The position numbers and the translations under genes are program-made. Under the pieces are notes generated by a model, which was not told the origin of the DNA, ran no database searches, and saw only the letters and a list, made by a program, of their open reading frames with translations. DNA of 64,000 nt from assembly GCA_903951425.1 (NCBI GenBank), contig CAJBBX010000056.1:1-64000 (forward strand), in the 5' to 3' direction. Below are positions 35,430 through 44,881 of this stretch, piece after piece. The stretch is from an uncultured Chthonomonas sp. GTDB taxonomy: Bacteria; Armatimonadota; Chthonomonadetes; Chthonomonadales; CAJBBX01. Positions within the stretch are counted from its first letter, which is position 1. Every line of letters starts with the position of its first letter.

Positions 35430-38021
35430 CTACCGTTCGAGTTGGGCGCGGACGGCGGCGAGCAGCTGGTCCTTCGAAAAGGGTTTCATCAGGAACCCCA
35501 TGCCTGCCGCCCCGCGGTAGCCGGCTACTTCATCGGTGCCATAGCCGGAGATGAGGATACACCGCATCTGGGGCATGTGGAGCAGCATCTTGCGGGCCAG
35601 CTCGGGCCCCGTCATCGTGGGCATGTTGATGTCGCTCACCAGCAGATCAACGGGGTCTGTGGCGGCGATGACCAGCGCCCGCTCGGGCTGGTCCGCCTCC
35701 TGAACGGAGTAGCCTGCCCCTTTGAGGAACAGGGAGACCGACCTGCGTATGACCCGATCATCATCAACGACCAGGATACGGACGCGATCTGCGGGCCGAT
35801 CGCCCTCGGCCGGAGCCGGGCGCGCGGGCGTAGCCTCGGCACGTGCGGCCGGTCCAGCCTGCGGCGTCGCGTTGGCGATCGGCAAGTAGATGCTGAACAC
35901 GGCGCCATGCCCCGGCTCGCTCTCGACCGTCACGGAGCCACCGCTCTGCTTCACGATGCCGTAGACGGTGGCGAGGCCCAGCCCGGCGCCTTCCCCGACT
36001 GACTTGGTGGTGAAGAACGGTTCGAACAGGCAGCTCTGGACCTCTTTGGTCATGCCTGCGCCCGTGTCCGATACCTTGAGTACCGCGAACCCGCCCATCG
36101 TCGGCTCCTGACCCCAAAGGCTGGCAGCGCCGGGGCTATCGGTGACGGCCGTTTCAATGGTCAGTGTGCCGCCGTCAGGCATGGCGCTGCGGGCATTAGC
36201 CACGAGGTTCAGAAGCGCCTGGTCCAGCTGGGTCGGGTCCATGTGCACGGTGGTCCCGCGCGCCGTGAGGGACCAGACCGTCCGCACGTCGTAGCCTACG
36301 ATCCGGCTGAGGGTGGACATGAGCCCGGAAACGCGCTCGTTGAGGTCAAATACCTGAGGGCTTGCGTGGTGCCTCCGCGCGAAGGCCAGAAGGTAGCCGG
36401 CCATCTGGACGGACCCCTTGGCGTCGTGCGTGATCGCGTCGAGGTGCGCCATGGCCGGGTGCTCTGGCTCCAGGTTGGACCGGGCTATCTCGACGAAGTT
36501 CAAGATGCCTGTGAGCAGGTTGTTGAGATCGTGCGCTACGCCGCCGGCCAGCAGCCCAACAGTCTCCATCCTCTCAGTCCGGGCCAGCCGCGCCTGGACT
36601 TCCTGGTGCTGTTGCTCGGCCTGCTTCATCTCCGTGATATCGCGAGCGACGAGCAGGATGCCGTCCATGCGGCCGTCGCGCATCACCGGCGTCGAGCTCA
36701 CGCTGAGGGAGACGCGCCGACCTGCCGCGCCGACGATCCCCATCTCGTAGTGCATGGCGCTCAGGTCGCCGGCCAGTCGCCGATCGCGCCTGACGGCCAT
36801 GTCGGACGCGCGCTCCGGCAAGAGGAGGCGATCCAATCGCAGCGACCCCAGGTCCGCCTCGGTGGCTCCCACCAGGGCCAGTCCAGCGGGGTTCGCGTAG
36901 CGGATGATGCCGTCAAGGTCGTGCAGCACGATGGCGTCGCGGGTCATTTCGGCCAGGAGGCGGTAGGTCTCCTCTGAGACGCGTAGCGCGTCTTCCGAGC
37001 GCCTCAGGTCGGTCAGGTCGACGAAGCAGAACATTGTGTGCGGCCCGTCTGCAAGATCGATCGCCTCAGTGGAGACCAGCACATCGACGGTTGTCCCGTC
37101 GTCCCGACGCAAGCGGGTCTCGAAGGGCTCGACGCGGTCGCTTGCGATGACAGATGCCAGGGGGTCCGTCGCGTGCGATGGGTCCACGACCCAGTTCAGG
37201 TCCTTCACGTCAGCGCCGGCTAGGTGACCACGGTCTGTCCCCATGAGCCTCGCTGCGCTTTCGTTCAGGTCCAGCAACACGCCGTCGCCGCGCCGCACCA
37301 GGCCGATGCCGTATGGGGCGGCCAGAAACGCCTTCCGGAAGCGCTCCTCGCTCGAGCTCGCCTGCTCCATGAGGCCGGCGCTCACAGCAAGCTGGAGAAA
37401 GAACGTTAGGGCGACGAACATGACGAGGTATGCCATGATGCTCACGGCCATGGTCGGGCCGGCAGTGAAGAGGTCCCGGCCAGACAGGTTGGAGACGAGC
37501 CCGTCGAGCACCCGTAGAATCGCCACAATGGCGTAAGCTGCGTAGGCCCAGCCCAGGGGGCGTGTAAGCCGCCGAACGCGAGGGACGGCTGCATACAGCA
37601 TCATGTACGCGCCCTGGCCGGCAATGACCAGGATCCCGGCCGAGAACACCGTGAACCGAGCGGTCACATTCGGGCTGATGTAGTAGAAGAACGCGAGGCC
37701 GGCGGCGACGGCTCCGATCACAAGGTAGTTCGGCCACTGCGGCGAGTCGAGGCCCGCGTACTTCTGTACGCCGCGGTAGCTCATCCACGTGGCATGGACC
37801 AGTATCGTGTTGGCTACCACGAGACTCAGCCAATCGGGCACGGCGCCCCGAAGCATCAGCAGCACCTGGCCCACAACCATGATGCCGATGGCAGCGGCGC
37901 AACGACCGATCCCGTGCAGCCGACCGGCGCTCCGGCGCCACAGCAGCACCGTAACCGCCCCGCAGAGCACGGTTAGTATGAGGCCAACCACCATGACAGT
38001 CGGGGTATGCAGCGTAAGCAT
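35430..38021 (-). CDS. hybrid sensor histidine kinase: membrane N-terminus, PAS domains, kinase core, receiver
   Basis: 863 residues from the ATG at 38021. About six hydrophobic helices fill the first 210 residues (TVMVVGLILTVLCGAVTVLL and onward). PAS-type sensor domains follow (SSSEERFRKAFLAAPYGIGL; VSEETYRLLAEMTRDAIVLH). The kinase core has its phosphorylatable His near 496 (LAGGVAHDLNNLLTGILNFV), N box (LLNLVANARSAM) and G boxes (SDTGAGMTK, GLGLATVYG). The C-terminal receiver has Asp near 796 (VDLLVSDINMPTMTGPEL). Such hybrids usually need an HPt partner or pass phosphate back and forth; none lies nearby. It probably senses a membrane or redox signal. It is divergent from the sulfatase gene. 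Confidence 0.9.
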   Translation of the reverse strand: MLTLHTPTVMVVGLILTVLCGAVTVLLWRRSAGRLHGIGRCAAAIGIMVVGQVLLMLRGAVPDWLSLVVANTILVHATWMSYRGVQKYAGLDSPQWPNYLVIGAVAAGLAFFYYISPNVTARFTVFSAGILVIAGQGAYMMLYAAVPRVRRLTRPLGWAYAAYAIVAILRVLDGLVSNLSGRDLFTAGPTMAVSIMAYLVMFVALTFFLQLAVSAGLMEQASSSEERFRKAFLAAPYGIGLVRRGDGVLLDLNESAARLMGTDRGHLAGADVKDLNWVVDPSHATDPLASVIASDRVEPFETRLRRDDGTTVDVLVSTEAIDLADGPHTMFCFVDLTDLRRSEDALRVSEETYRLLAEMTRDAIVLHDLDGIIRYANPAGLALVGATEADLGSLRLDRLLLPERASDMAVRRDRRLAGDLSAMHYEMGIVGAAGRRVSLSVSSTPVMRDGRMDGILLVARDITEMKQAEQQHQEVQARLARTERMETVGLLAGGVAHDLNNLLTGILNFVEIARSNLEPEHPAMAHLDAITHDAKGSVQMAGYLLAFARRHHASPQVFDLNERVSGLMSTLSRIVGYDVRTVWSLTARGTTVHMDPTQLDQALLNLVANARSAMPDGGTLTIETAVTDSPGAASLWGQEPTMGGFAVLKVSDTGAGMTKEVQSCLFEPFFTTKSVGEGAGLGLATVYGIVKQSGGSVTVESEPGHGAVFSIYLPIANATPQAGPAARAEATPARPAPAEGDRPADRVRILVVDDDRVIRRSVSLFLKGAGYSVQEADQPERALVIAATDPVDLLVSDINMPTMTGPELARKMLLHMPQMRCILISGYGTDEVAGYRGAAGMGFLMKPFSKDQLLAAVRAQLER

Positions 38022-38195
38022 ATCGGTCCTCAGCCACAGGCGCTTGCCGCACCGGGGTGCGGCGCGGATAAGCTGTCCCGGCCGAAGTGTACCCAACGAT
38101 GCGCGGCGGTCAGTGGCGCCGGCGTCGGCCCGTGTGCTGCTCCAAGGTACCATCCCCTTATGACCACGCCCCGCGCGGGCCTCTGGAGGATGCCG

Positions 38196-39734
38196 ATGAA
38201 CCGAAGGGAACTCATCCTGGCGGGCGCCGCTGCCCTGGGCGGTGCAGCGGCCGCAGGTACTGCGCCGGAACCTCGCCGGCCCAACATCGTCCTCTTCATG
38301 GTGGACGACATGGGCTGGCAGGACACCTCCGTGCCGCTCTGGGAGCGCGAGACCCCCTTCAACGGCCTCTACCGTACACCGGGCATGGAGCGGCTGGCTT
38401 CCGGCGGGATGGCGTTCACCAATGCCTACGCCGCGGGTCCCGTCTGCACCCCCACGCGTGTGAGCATGATGACGGGATGGAGCCCGGCACGGACCCATGT
38501 CACCAACTGGACCTTGCGGCCCGGTACCGATACCTCAGGCAAGCACCCTGATCTCCTGCCCCCCGACTGGAACATGGGCGGGCTCAGCAACAGCGCCGAC
38601 ACCGCCTGCGCGTGTGCCGCCCCGTCCCTGCCCGCCCTGCTGCGCGGCGCCGGCTACCGGACCATCCACGTGGGCAAGGCCCACTTTGGGGCCATCGGCA
38701 CTCCCGGCGCCGAGCCGAGGAACCTGGGGTTCGACGTGAACATCGCAGGCCACGCCGCCGGAGCGCCGGGAAGCTACCTGGCCCGCGAAGGCTACGGCAG
38801 GGGCTTGGCGAACAAGGAGCGCGCCTGGGACGTGCCGGGCCTGGAGAAGTACATCGGCATGGGCGCCTTCCTCACTGAGGCGCTCACCCAGGAGGCCGTC
38901 GCCGCCGTAGATTGGGCCATCGCTGACGGCAAGCCCTTCTTCTTGAACATGGCCCACTACGCTGTCCACGTCCCCTTCGCGCCGGATGAGCGGTTCATGG
39001 GCCGCTACACCCGTGCGGGCGTTAACCGCACAGAGGCCATGTACGCCTCTCTGCTGGAGGGCATGGACAGGAGCCTCTGCGACCTGCTGGACCTCCTGGA
39101 CCGGCGGGGCATTGCCGACAACACGCTGGTGGTCTTCGCGTCGGACAACGGCGGCCTTTCCGCCCACGGGCGCGGCGGCCGGCCCCACACGCACAATGCC
39201 CCGCTCAACAGCGGCAAGGGCTCGGCCTATGAGGGGGGCGTGCGGGTGCCCATGCTGTCTCGGTGGCCCGGCAAGGTCGCCGCCGGCACGCGGTGCCACG
39301 CGCCCGTCATCACGCAGGACCTCTTCGCAACGTTCCTCCGGGCATCCGGCGTGCGCGGGGCCTCCGATGCCGTGCGGGCCGGCGACGGCAGGGACATCAC
39401 GCCGCTCCTGCGCCGCACCGGCTCCCTGCCCGCCTCGAGGCCGCTGCTCTGGCACTACCCGCACGTCTGGGGCGTGGCGGGACCGGGCATCCACCCCTAC
39501 AGCGCGGTGCGCTCGGGCGACTGGAAGCTCGTCTACTTCCATTCCGAGCCGCGGTACGAGCTCTTCAACCTGGCCGAGGACATCGGCGAGGTCCGCGACC
39601 TCTCGGCGGCGGACCCGCGCCGGACGCGCCGCATGGCCGACCTGCTGCGCCACGAACTGGAGCGGTGCGGGGCGCAGATGTCCATCCGACGGTCCGACGG
39701 CCGGGCCGTGGCCTTGCCGGGTGGCCGCGCCTAG
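38196..39734 (+). CDS. Tat-exported sulfatase (formylglycine type)
   Basis: 512 residues from the ATG at 38196, preceded by GGAGG at 6 nt. The N-terminus MNRRELILAGAAALGGAAAA is a twin-arginine-type signal. Sulfatase hallmarks: NIVLFMVDDMGWQDTS with the Asp metal ligands, then GPVCTPTRVSMMTG with the C-x-P-x-R motif whose Cys84 is converted to formylglycine, HVGKAHFGAIG, and TLVVFASDNGGLSAHGRGGR. It would remove sulfate esters from a glycan outside the cytoplasm. The modifying enzyme is not in the window. It is followed 92 bp later by the GH29 fucosidase on the same strand, which suggests joint work on sulfated fucose-containing glycans. Confidence 0.92.
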   Translation: MNRRELILAGAAALGGAAAAGTAPEPRRPNIVLFMVDDMGWQDTSVPLWERETPFNGLYRTPGMERLASGGMAFTNAYAAGPVCTPTRVSMMTGWSPARTHVTNWTLRPGTDTSGKHPDLLPPDWNMGGLSNSADTACACAAPSLPALLRGAGYRTIHVGKAHFGAIGTPGAEPRNLGFDVNIAGHAAGAPGSYLAREGYGRGLANKERAWDVPGLEKYIGMGAFLTEALTQEAVAAVDWAIADGKPFFLNMAHYAVHVPFAPDERFMGRYTRAGVNRTEAMYASLLEGMDRSLCDLLDLLDRRGIADNTLVVFASDNGGLSAHGRGGRPHTHNAPLNSGKGSAYEGGVRVPMLSRWPGKVAAGTRCHAPVITQDLFATFLRASGVRGASDAVRAGDGRDITPLLRRTGSLPASRPLLWHYPHVWGVAGPGIHPYSAVRSGDWKLVYFHSEPRYELFNLAEDIGEVRDLSAADPRRTRRMADLLRHELERCGAQMSIRRSDGRAVALPGGRA

Positions 39735-39826
39735 CCGGACCCCCCGCGTCGCTGTGGGGCCATGGAATACCGTTACAGCAAGGCGGCGCCGCCGACCCTC
39801 GGCGAGCCGCCCGCAGGAGAGCCATC

Positions 39827-41296
39827 GTGATATCCGCACTAGGAGTGATTGCCGCCATGCTACCTATCATGACCTTGCCCGCCGCCGGTCCGTCATCCGC
39901 CCCCGCACCGTATGGCGCCCTTCCCAGCGCAGCGCAGGTCCGGTGGCAGCAGATGGAGTTCATCGGCTTCATCCACTTCACCACCAACACCTTCACCGAC
40001 AAGGAGTGGGGCTTCGGCGACGAGAGCCCGAGGGTCTTCAACCCGACGGACTTCGACGCGGAGCAGATCGTCAGCTCCTTCGCCGTGGCCGGCATGAAGC
40101 AGATCGTGCTCGTCTGCAAGCACCATGACGGGTTCTGCCTCTGGCCCAGCAAGTTCACCGACCACTCCGTTGAGCAGAGCCCATGGAAGGGCGGCAAGGG
40201 CGATGTGGTGCGCGAGATCAGCGACGCCTGCCGGCGCCACAAGCTGAAGTTCGGCATCTACCTCTCGCCCTGGGACCGCAACCGGGCCGACTACGGCTCG
40301 CCCAGCTACGTGGAGTACTACCGCAACCAGCTCCGCGAGCTCATCACCACCTACGGTCCCGTGAGCGAGGTATGGCACGACGGCGCCAACGGCGGGGACG
40401 GCTACTATGGCGGCGCCCGCGAGGCCCGAAAGATCGACCCGACCAGCTACTACGACTGGCCCACGACCTGGGCGCTCATCCGCAAGCTCGACCCCAACAT
40501 CGTCATCTTCAGCGACGTGGGCCCGGACATCCGCTGGGTGGGCACCGAGTCGGGCTGGGCCGGTGATCCCTGCTGGTCCACCATCACCCCCGTGGCCGAG
40601 GAGGCGGGCCGCAAGCCTTCGCCGGGCATCGGCATCAAGGACCTCTGGCACGGGACGCGCAACGGTGAACGGTGGATGCCCGCCGAAACCGACTTCTCCA
40701 TCCGTCCGGGCTGGTTCTACCACGCCTCGGAGGACGCCAGGGTCAAGACCGGGCCCGAGCTGGTGTCGCACTTCTTCGGCTCCGCGGGGCACGGATCGGT
40801 CATGCTGCTCAACGTGCCGCCAGACCGGCGCGGTCGCGTCCACGAGACGGATCGGGCCTCGCTTGAGGATCTGGGGGAGCGCTTGAAGGCCATCTTCGCC
40901 ACCGACCTGGCCAGGGGCGCCGCGAAGCGCATCGGCGCGGCACGGGGCGGCGACAAACGGTTCAGCCCGACAAGCCTGACCGACGGCAAGGCCGACACCT
41001 ACTGGGCCACCGACGACGGCGACACGACGCCCAGCGCCGTGCTGGAGTTCGCCAAGCCCGTTACCTTCAGCGTGGTGCGCCTGCGCGAATACCTGCCGCT
41101 GGGCCAGCGGGTGGACGACTGGGCCATCGATACCTGGGACGGCTCCGACTGGGTCGAGCTGGCGAAGGGCACGGCGATCGGCTCATGCCGGCTGGTGCGC
41201 GCCAAGCCCGTCACGACCACGAAGGTGCGGCTGCGAATCACCAGGTCGCCCGTCTGCCCCTGCATCTCGGAGATGGGGCTCTTCCTGGAGCCGTAG
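39827..41296 (+). CDS. secreted alpha-L-fucosidase (GH29) with discoidin-like domain
   Basis: 489 residues from GTG at 39827, with CAGGAGA upstream and a signal peptide (SALGVIAAMLPIMTLPAA). GH29 signature: MEFIGFIHFTTNTFTDKEWG, KQIVLVCKHHDGFCLWPSKF, KLKFGIYLSPWDRNR and SEVWHDGANGGDGYYG, where Asp185 is the expected nucleophile. The last 120 residues (SPTSLTDGKADTYWATDDGD, VVRLREYLPLGQRVDDW) form an F5/8 type C (discoidin, CBM32-like) binding domain. It should release terminal alpha-L-fucose. Placed directly after the sulfatase gene, it probably forms an operon with it. Confidence 0.93.
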   Translation: MISALGVIAAMLPIMTLPAAGPSSAPAPYGALPSAAQVRWQQMEFIGFIHFTTNTFTDKEWGFGDESPRVFNPTDFDAEQIVSSFAVAGMKQIVLVCKHHDGFCLWPSKFTDHSVEQSPWKGGKGDVVREISDACRRHKLKFGIYLSPWDRNRADYGSPSYVEYYRNQLRELITTYGPVSEVWHDGANGGDGYYGGAREARKIDPTSYYDWPTTWALIRKLDPNIVIFSDVGPDIRWVGTESGWAGDPCWSTITPVAEEAGRKPSPGIGIKDLWHGTRNGERWMPAETDFSIRPGWFYHASEDARVKTGPELVSHFFGSAGHGSVMLLNVPPDRRGRVHETDRASLEDLGERLKAIFATDLARGAAKRIGAARGGDKRFSPTSLTDGKADTYWATDDGDTTPSAVLEFAKPVTFSVVRLREYLPLGQRVDDWAIDTWDGSDWVELAKGTAIGSCRLVRAKPVTTTKVRLRITRSPVCPCISEMGLFLEP

Positions 41297-41395
41297 GCGC
41301 CGTAGCCGGTTGCGGAGTATGGCGGGACTACGGGAACGGATCTCCTGCGCCGGCGTCCTGAGTGCGCTGCAAGTCATGCAGGGAGGTATGCGCAC

Positions 41396-42481
41396 TTGGA
41401 TAGACAATTGTTCATCGGCGTCTTCGCGGTCGCGGTCGGCCTGGCGTCGCTGGCCGGTTGCGGCGGCGGCGGGACCACAACAGAGGCCGGGCTGGTCAGC
41501 GTCCACGTTGTGGACGGGTTTAGGGAGGACTACGCACAGGTCTGGTCGTCCGTCTACCGCGTGGAGCTGAAGACGGCGGGCGGCCAGTACTGCACGGTGT
41601 TTGAGTCTGCCGACGGCGAGGCCGTGAATGCCGCCGACCTGGCCGGCACGAGCCAGTTCATGGGCGTCGGCGCCGCGCCGCAGGGCGCCTACACCCGCGC
41701 CAGGGTGACGCTGCACGACCATATCCGCCTGGTGGACCGCGCCGGGCGGAGCCACGATCTGCCGCTGGCCGGCGATGCAGGCGCCGGGATGCAGGCGGGC
41801 GGCCAGGGCCGGTTCACCTGCGAGTTCGACGCGCCCCTTCAGGTCAGCTCCGGCAAACGCTGCGATCTGGTGGTGGACTTCGATCTTGCCAACTTCCAGG
41901 TGCAGGGCGGCCAGGTGCGCGCTCGCCTCCAGGGCGCCGATGCGTCACGGGTCCGCGGCTACGCCCATACCGGGGCCGTTCGGGGCACGGTCTCTTCGCT
42001 GACCACGTCCGGCTTCTCGCTCCTGCAGGCAAGCGGCCGCTCGGTGGCCGTGACCATGGATGCGGTGACCACGGTCGTCAGCCAGTCCACCGGCGACACG
42101 GTCGCCCTGGCCGAAGGACAACGCGTGGCGGTGACGGGTGCGTACGACTGGGATGCACGGACCGTGGCAGCCGACCTGATTGTCGTGAACGATCTGGCCA
42201 TCGTGCCGGCAGGCTCGACTGTGGCCCATGTGCGCGGCGCTGTGACCGCGGCTGACCCGGTTGCGGGTTCGTTCGTTCTGACGCCGCGGCAGGCGCAGTG
42301 CGTGCTGCCGAACGCCGCCACGATGACCGTGACGATCAGCGACATCACCAACATCGTCAAGGCGCCGAGGGAGCCGGGCGTGCCGGCCGATATTACGGTT
42401 GGCGCCGACGTGAACGTCGTGGGAACCTTGAACTCCGATACGGGCACGCTAGCCGCGACGGCAGTCGTCATCCGCAGGTAG
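41396..42481 (+). CDS. lipoprotein with DUF4382 and DUF5666 domains
   Basis: 361 residues. The start TTG at 41396 has GGGAGG 9 nt upstream; a nearer ATG at 41388 is in another frame that soon becomes meaningless. A lipoprotein signal ends in LAGCGGGG. Residues about 30-160 fit DUF4382 (LVSVHVVDGFREDYAQVWSS, VYRVELKTAGG, TRARVTLHDHIRLVDRAG). From about 190 on there are two DUF5666-type OB-like repeats (VRGTVSSLTTSGFSLLQASG; VRGAVTAADPVAGSFVLTPR). These domains occur in extracellular bacterial lipoproteins of unknown function. The gene ends at a strong terminator hairpin. Confidence 0.82.
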   Translation: MDRQLFIGVFAVAVGLASLAGCGGGGTTTEAGLVSVHVVDGFREDYAQVWSSVYRVELKTAGGQYCTVFESADGEAVNAADLAGTSQFMGVGAAPQGAYTRARVTLHDHIRLVDRAGRSHDLPLAGDAGAGMQAGGQGRFTCEFDAPLQVSSGKRCDLVVDFDLANFQVQGGQVRARLQGADASRVRGYAHTGAVRGTVSSLTTSGFSLLQASGRSVAVTMDAVTTVVSQSTGDTVALAEGQRVAVTGAYDWDARTVAADLIVVNDLAIVPAGSTVAHVRGAVTAADPVAGSFVLTPRQAQCVLPNAATMTVTISDITNIVKAPREPGVPADITVGADVNVVGTLNSDTGTLAATAVVIRR

Positions 42482-42493
42482 GCCGTCCAGACG

Positions 42494-42534
42494 ACGCCGG
42501 GAGCCTGCCGCGTGTGCGGTCGAGCTCCCGGCGT
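42494..42534. terminator. strong terminator hairpin between convergent genes
   Basis: ACGCCGGGAGC (42494-42504) and GCTCCCGGCGT (42524-42534) form a perfect 11-bp stem, 13 bases after the lipoprotein stop, followed by tggtttcgtt. The gene on the other strand ends at 42560, so it may serve both. Confidence 0.75.
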
Positions 42535-42559
42535 TGGTTTCGTTAGCCGCCCCGCCTTC

Positions 42560-43675
42560 CTACTGCGCCGGGGCGGTGGCCAGGCAGGTGTAGACCTCGC
42601 TGCCGCCGTAGTAGGCCCACCACTTGCCGTCGCGCCGCGTCAGCCCGTTGAAGAAGATGCAGTCGAGCATGCGCGAGATGGGCCTGTGGGGCTCCTCGGC
42701 GGTGAGGCCGTTCTCCCACGGGATCGTCGGGTCTGCAGTCAGCACGGGCCGGGGGAGCCACTCCACGGCGCGGTCGGGCTGGTTGCGGTCCACCAGCACC
42801 TCGCCTACAGCGTAGAAGTGGCCCGAATGGGGACCGCCGGTGAAGACGAGGATGTTGTCCGGGTACCGCTCATCCCAGTCGACCACGGCGAAGCAGTTCT
42901 CTCCGCCGGGCCACGGGTCGGCCACATCGCGCGAGTGCCAGTGGATGAGGTCGTCGCTGGTGGCGATGAGCCCATCATTCAGGTACATCACAAAGCCGCA
43001 GCCCAGCCGCGCCGCCTCGTTCTCAGGCGTCTGGACGATGACCGGGTTCCGGTGGATGCGTGTGGCGCCGGGGAAGCAGAGGCCGTGCGTGGTCCATGTC
43101 CGCAGGTCCGGCGAGGTGGCCAGGAAGGCGCCGCTGGTAGCGGGGTTGTCCATGTCGGGCCAGAACCAGCGGTTGCAGAAGAGGTAGTAGAGCCCGCCGT
43201 AGCGCACACAGCTCACATCCTCAAAGCTGTACTTGAAGTCGTGGCCGAGGCGGAAGAAGGGGCTCGCCTCGTCATCCTTGGTGAAGGCCACGCCATCATC
43301 GCTGAAGGCCAGGCCGATATCACACATGTATCCGCCGGCCATGCCCGGCACGGCGCCGGGCTCCATCTCACGCTCGCCGCGGTAGACGTAGGCGAAGCGT
43401 CCATCGACCTGCAGGATGGAGCCGTTATGGACGCCTCCGCCGAAGCGGCCGCAGTCCCAGGCGCCCGCCGTGGGGGCGAGGATGGGGTTGCCTGCGAACT
43501 TGGCGAAGGGCCCGATGGTCCACGGCGGCGGCGTGTAGCCGGCCTCGTCGAAGTCGCGGTCCCAGCGGTCCCAGCGCACCTCCTCGGAGAACGTGATGGG
43601 CGGCCCCTCCTCCGGGGCGATGCTGCGCTCCCAGGAGAAGGCGGGCGGCGGCAGGGGCGTGGGATCTGAGTTCAT
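42560..43675 (-). CDS. GH130-like beta-propeller protein (mannoside phosphorylase family)
   Basis: 371 residues, no signal peptide, so cytoplasmic. A five-bladed propeller of the GH130/GH43/GH32 superfamily: FAKFAGNPILAPTAGAWDCG, GGVHNGSILQVDGRFAYVYR, YSFEDVSCVRYGGLYYLFCN, GCGFVMYLNDGLIATSDDLI and a last blade GKWWAYYGGSEVYTCLATAP typical of GH130. GH130 members phosphorolyse or hydrolyse beta-mannosides. The cytoplasmic location suits intracellular use of imported oligosaccharides. The phosphate-binding residues cannot be assigned by eye. It is the second gene downstream of the amidohydrolase on the same strand. Confidence 0.78.
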   Translation of the reverse strand: MNSDPTPLPPPAFSWERSIAPEEGPPITFSEEVRWDRWDRDFDEAGYTPPPWTIGPFAKFAGNPILAPTAGAWDCGRFGGGVHNGSILQVDGRFAYVYRGEREMEPGAVPGMAGGYMCDIGLAFSDDGVAFTKDDEASPFFRLGHDFKYSFEDVSCVRYGGLYYLFCNRWFWPDMDNPATSGAFLATSPDLRTWTTHGLCFPGATRIHRNPVIVQTPENEAARLGCGFVMYLNDGLIATSDDLIHWHSRDVADPWPGGENCFAVVDWDERYPDNILVFTGGPHSGHFYAVGEVLVDRNQPDRAVEWLPRPVLTADPTIPWENGLTAEEPHRPISRMLDCIFFNGLTRRDGKWWAYYGGSEVYTCLATAPAQ

Positions 43676-43794
43676 GGCGGTGGCTCCAGTGCTGGAAGTG
43701 GTTAGGCTCCGAGTCTATCCAGCCGCCGTAGCCCACGTCAAGGCGCCGGCTGCCGAACAGCCACGCCGCGGCCGATCGCAGTGCGCCGGGTAGC

Positions 43795-44673
43795 CTATCG
43801 GCAAGGTATCCGGAGGAGTCGTGCGGCGTTCCGCCAGGCGATCTTCTCGGAGGCTTCGGCCGTGATCTTCCGGCTCTCGCGCACGTCGCGGAAGAACGAG
43901 ACATTCGGGTAAGGGCTCTCCACATCGCTACGCCGACACGAATCGGTGCCGAACATGAGCCGGTCCTGGAACTCCTCCAGGAACGCGATCCCGAACTCCG
44001 GATCCCTGGTCAGGGCGTTGTTGCCGCTACCGGCGGAGGTATCGGCCCAGAGGTTCCCGTACCGCCGCATGAGGCGCGGCACGGCCCCGCCCTCGCGCAC
44101 CGGGCCGGGCGGATAGCCCGAGCGCTGTGCCGCCGGGACATCGGATGAGATCTCGGCCCAGAACGTGGGACCGTGGCCAATGAACGCGGTGTCCGGACAG
44201 GTGCGCAGGGCGTGCTCCAGCCTCGGCAGGCCGCGGTCGTCGCACAGGCCGTAGCCCCACTCGCCGTCGTGCATATCGAACAGCACCGGAAGTTCGAACT
44301 CGCCTGCCTGGCGGTAGAGGTTCAGGGCGCGTGGATCGTCGAAGTCGAGCTTGGGCAGCACTTCGCCGACGCCCCTGCATCCGCGGTCCCTGTACTCGCG
44401 CAGCAGGGGGCGGAAGTCGGTGTCCGGTCGGTTCCCATAGCGGGGGTCAATGAGGCAGAACGGGATCAAGCGCCCGGGATAGCGCCCGCATGCTGCGAGG
44501 ACATCCTCGGTATCGCACTCCAGATAGGCTCCCTCGGGCTGCTCACTCAGGGGCAGCACGCAGGCCATGTCGATACCCCAGGCGTCCATCTTGGCGATCA
44601 GGTTGGCAGCATCCATGAACTCGCGCCGGTCGGGCACGACCCGGCCGATATGCGTGTGCACGTCGATCAGCAT
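43795..44673 (-). CDS. amidohydrolase family protein (amidohydrolase_2)
   Basis: 292 residues from the ATG at 44673, preceded by GGGGAGG. Metal-dependent TIM-barrel hydrolase: N-terminal MLIDVHTHIGRVVPD with the HxH pair, LPVLFDMHDGEWG, TAFIGHGPTFW with the third His, and MFGTDSCRRSD with the catalytic Asp. These match the amidohydrolase_2 group of lactone hydrolases and decarboxylases. The substrate is unknown; nearby GH130 and glycosidase genes make a sugar lactone or aldonate possible. The protein is cytoplasmic. Confidence 0.85.
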   Translation of the reverse strand: MLIDVHTHIGRVVPDRREFMDAANLIAKMDAWGIDMACVLPLSEQPEGAYLECDTEDVLAACGRYPGRLIPFCLIDPRYGNRPDTDFRPLLREYRDRGCRGVGEVLPKLDFDDPRALNLYRQAGEFELPVLFDMHDGEWGYGLCDDRGLPRLEHALRTCPDTAFIGHGPTFWAEISSDVPAAQRSGYPPGPVREGGAVPRLMRRYGNLWADTSAGSGNNALTRDPEFGIAFLEEFQDRLMFGTDSCRRSDVESPYPNVSFFRDVRESRKITAEASEKIAWRNAARLLRIPCR

Positions 44674-44829
44674 CGCCTTCGCCTCCCCTGCCACGTCAGC
44701 CTCACGATAGCCCGGGCGACACAGCACCGGTCGATGGGCTACCGGTGAAGCTCGCACGGGGCTGGAAGCGGTCGTCCTGGAGTGTAGCGAGTAGCGCCGA
44801 GCGGCGTCAAGGATCGGGGCGAACGAGAG

Positions 44830-44861
44830 GGGTCACGGGCGTAACAACCTGCCCGTGACCC
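44830..44861 (-). terminator. terminator hairpin of the prepilin/lipoprotein operon
   Basis: GGGTCACGGGC (44830-44840) and GCCCGTGACCC (44851-44861) make a perfect 11-bp stem with a 10-nt loop, 20 bases beyond the stop of the small lipoprotein gene at 44882. The run of U is missing, so Rho or the stem alone would act. Confidence 0.65.
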
Positions 44862-44881
44862 ATTGCAGACGACGATCGGCC

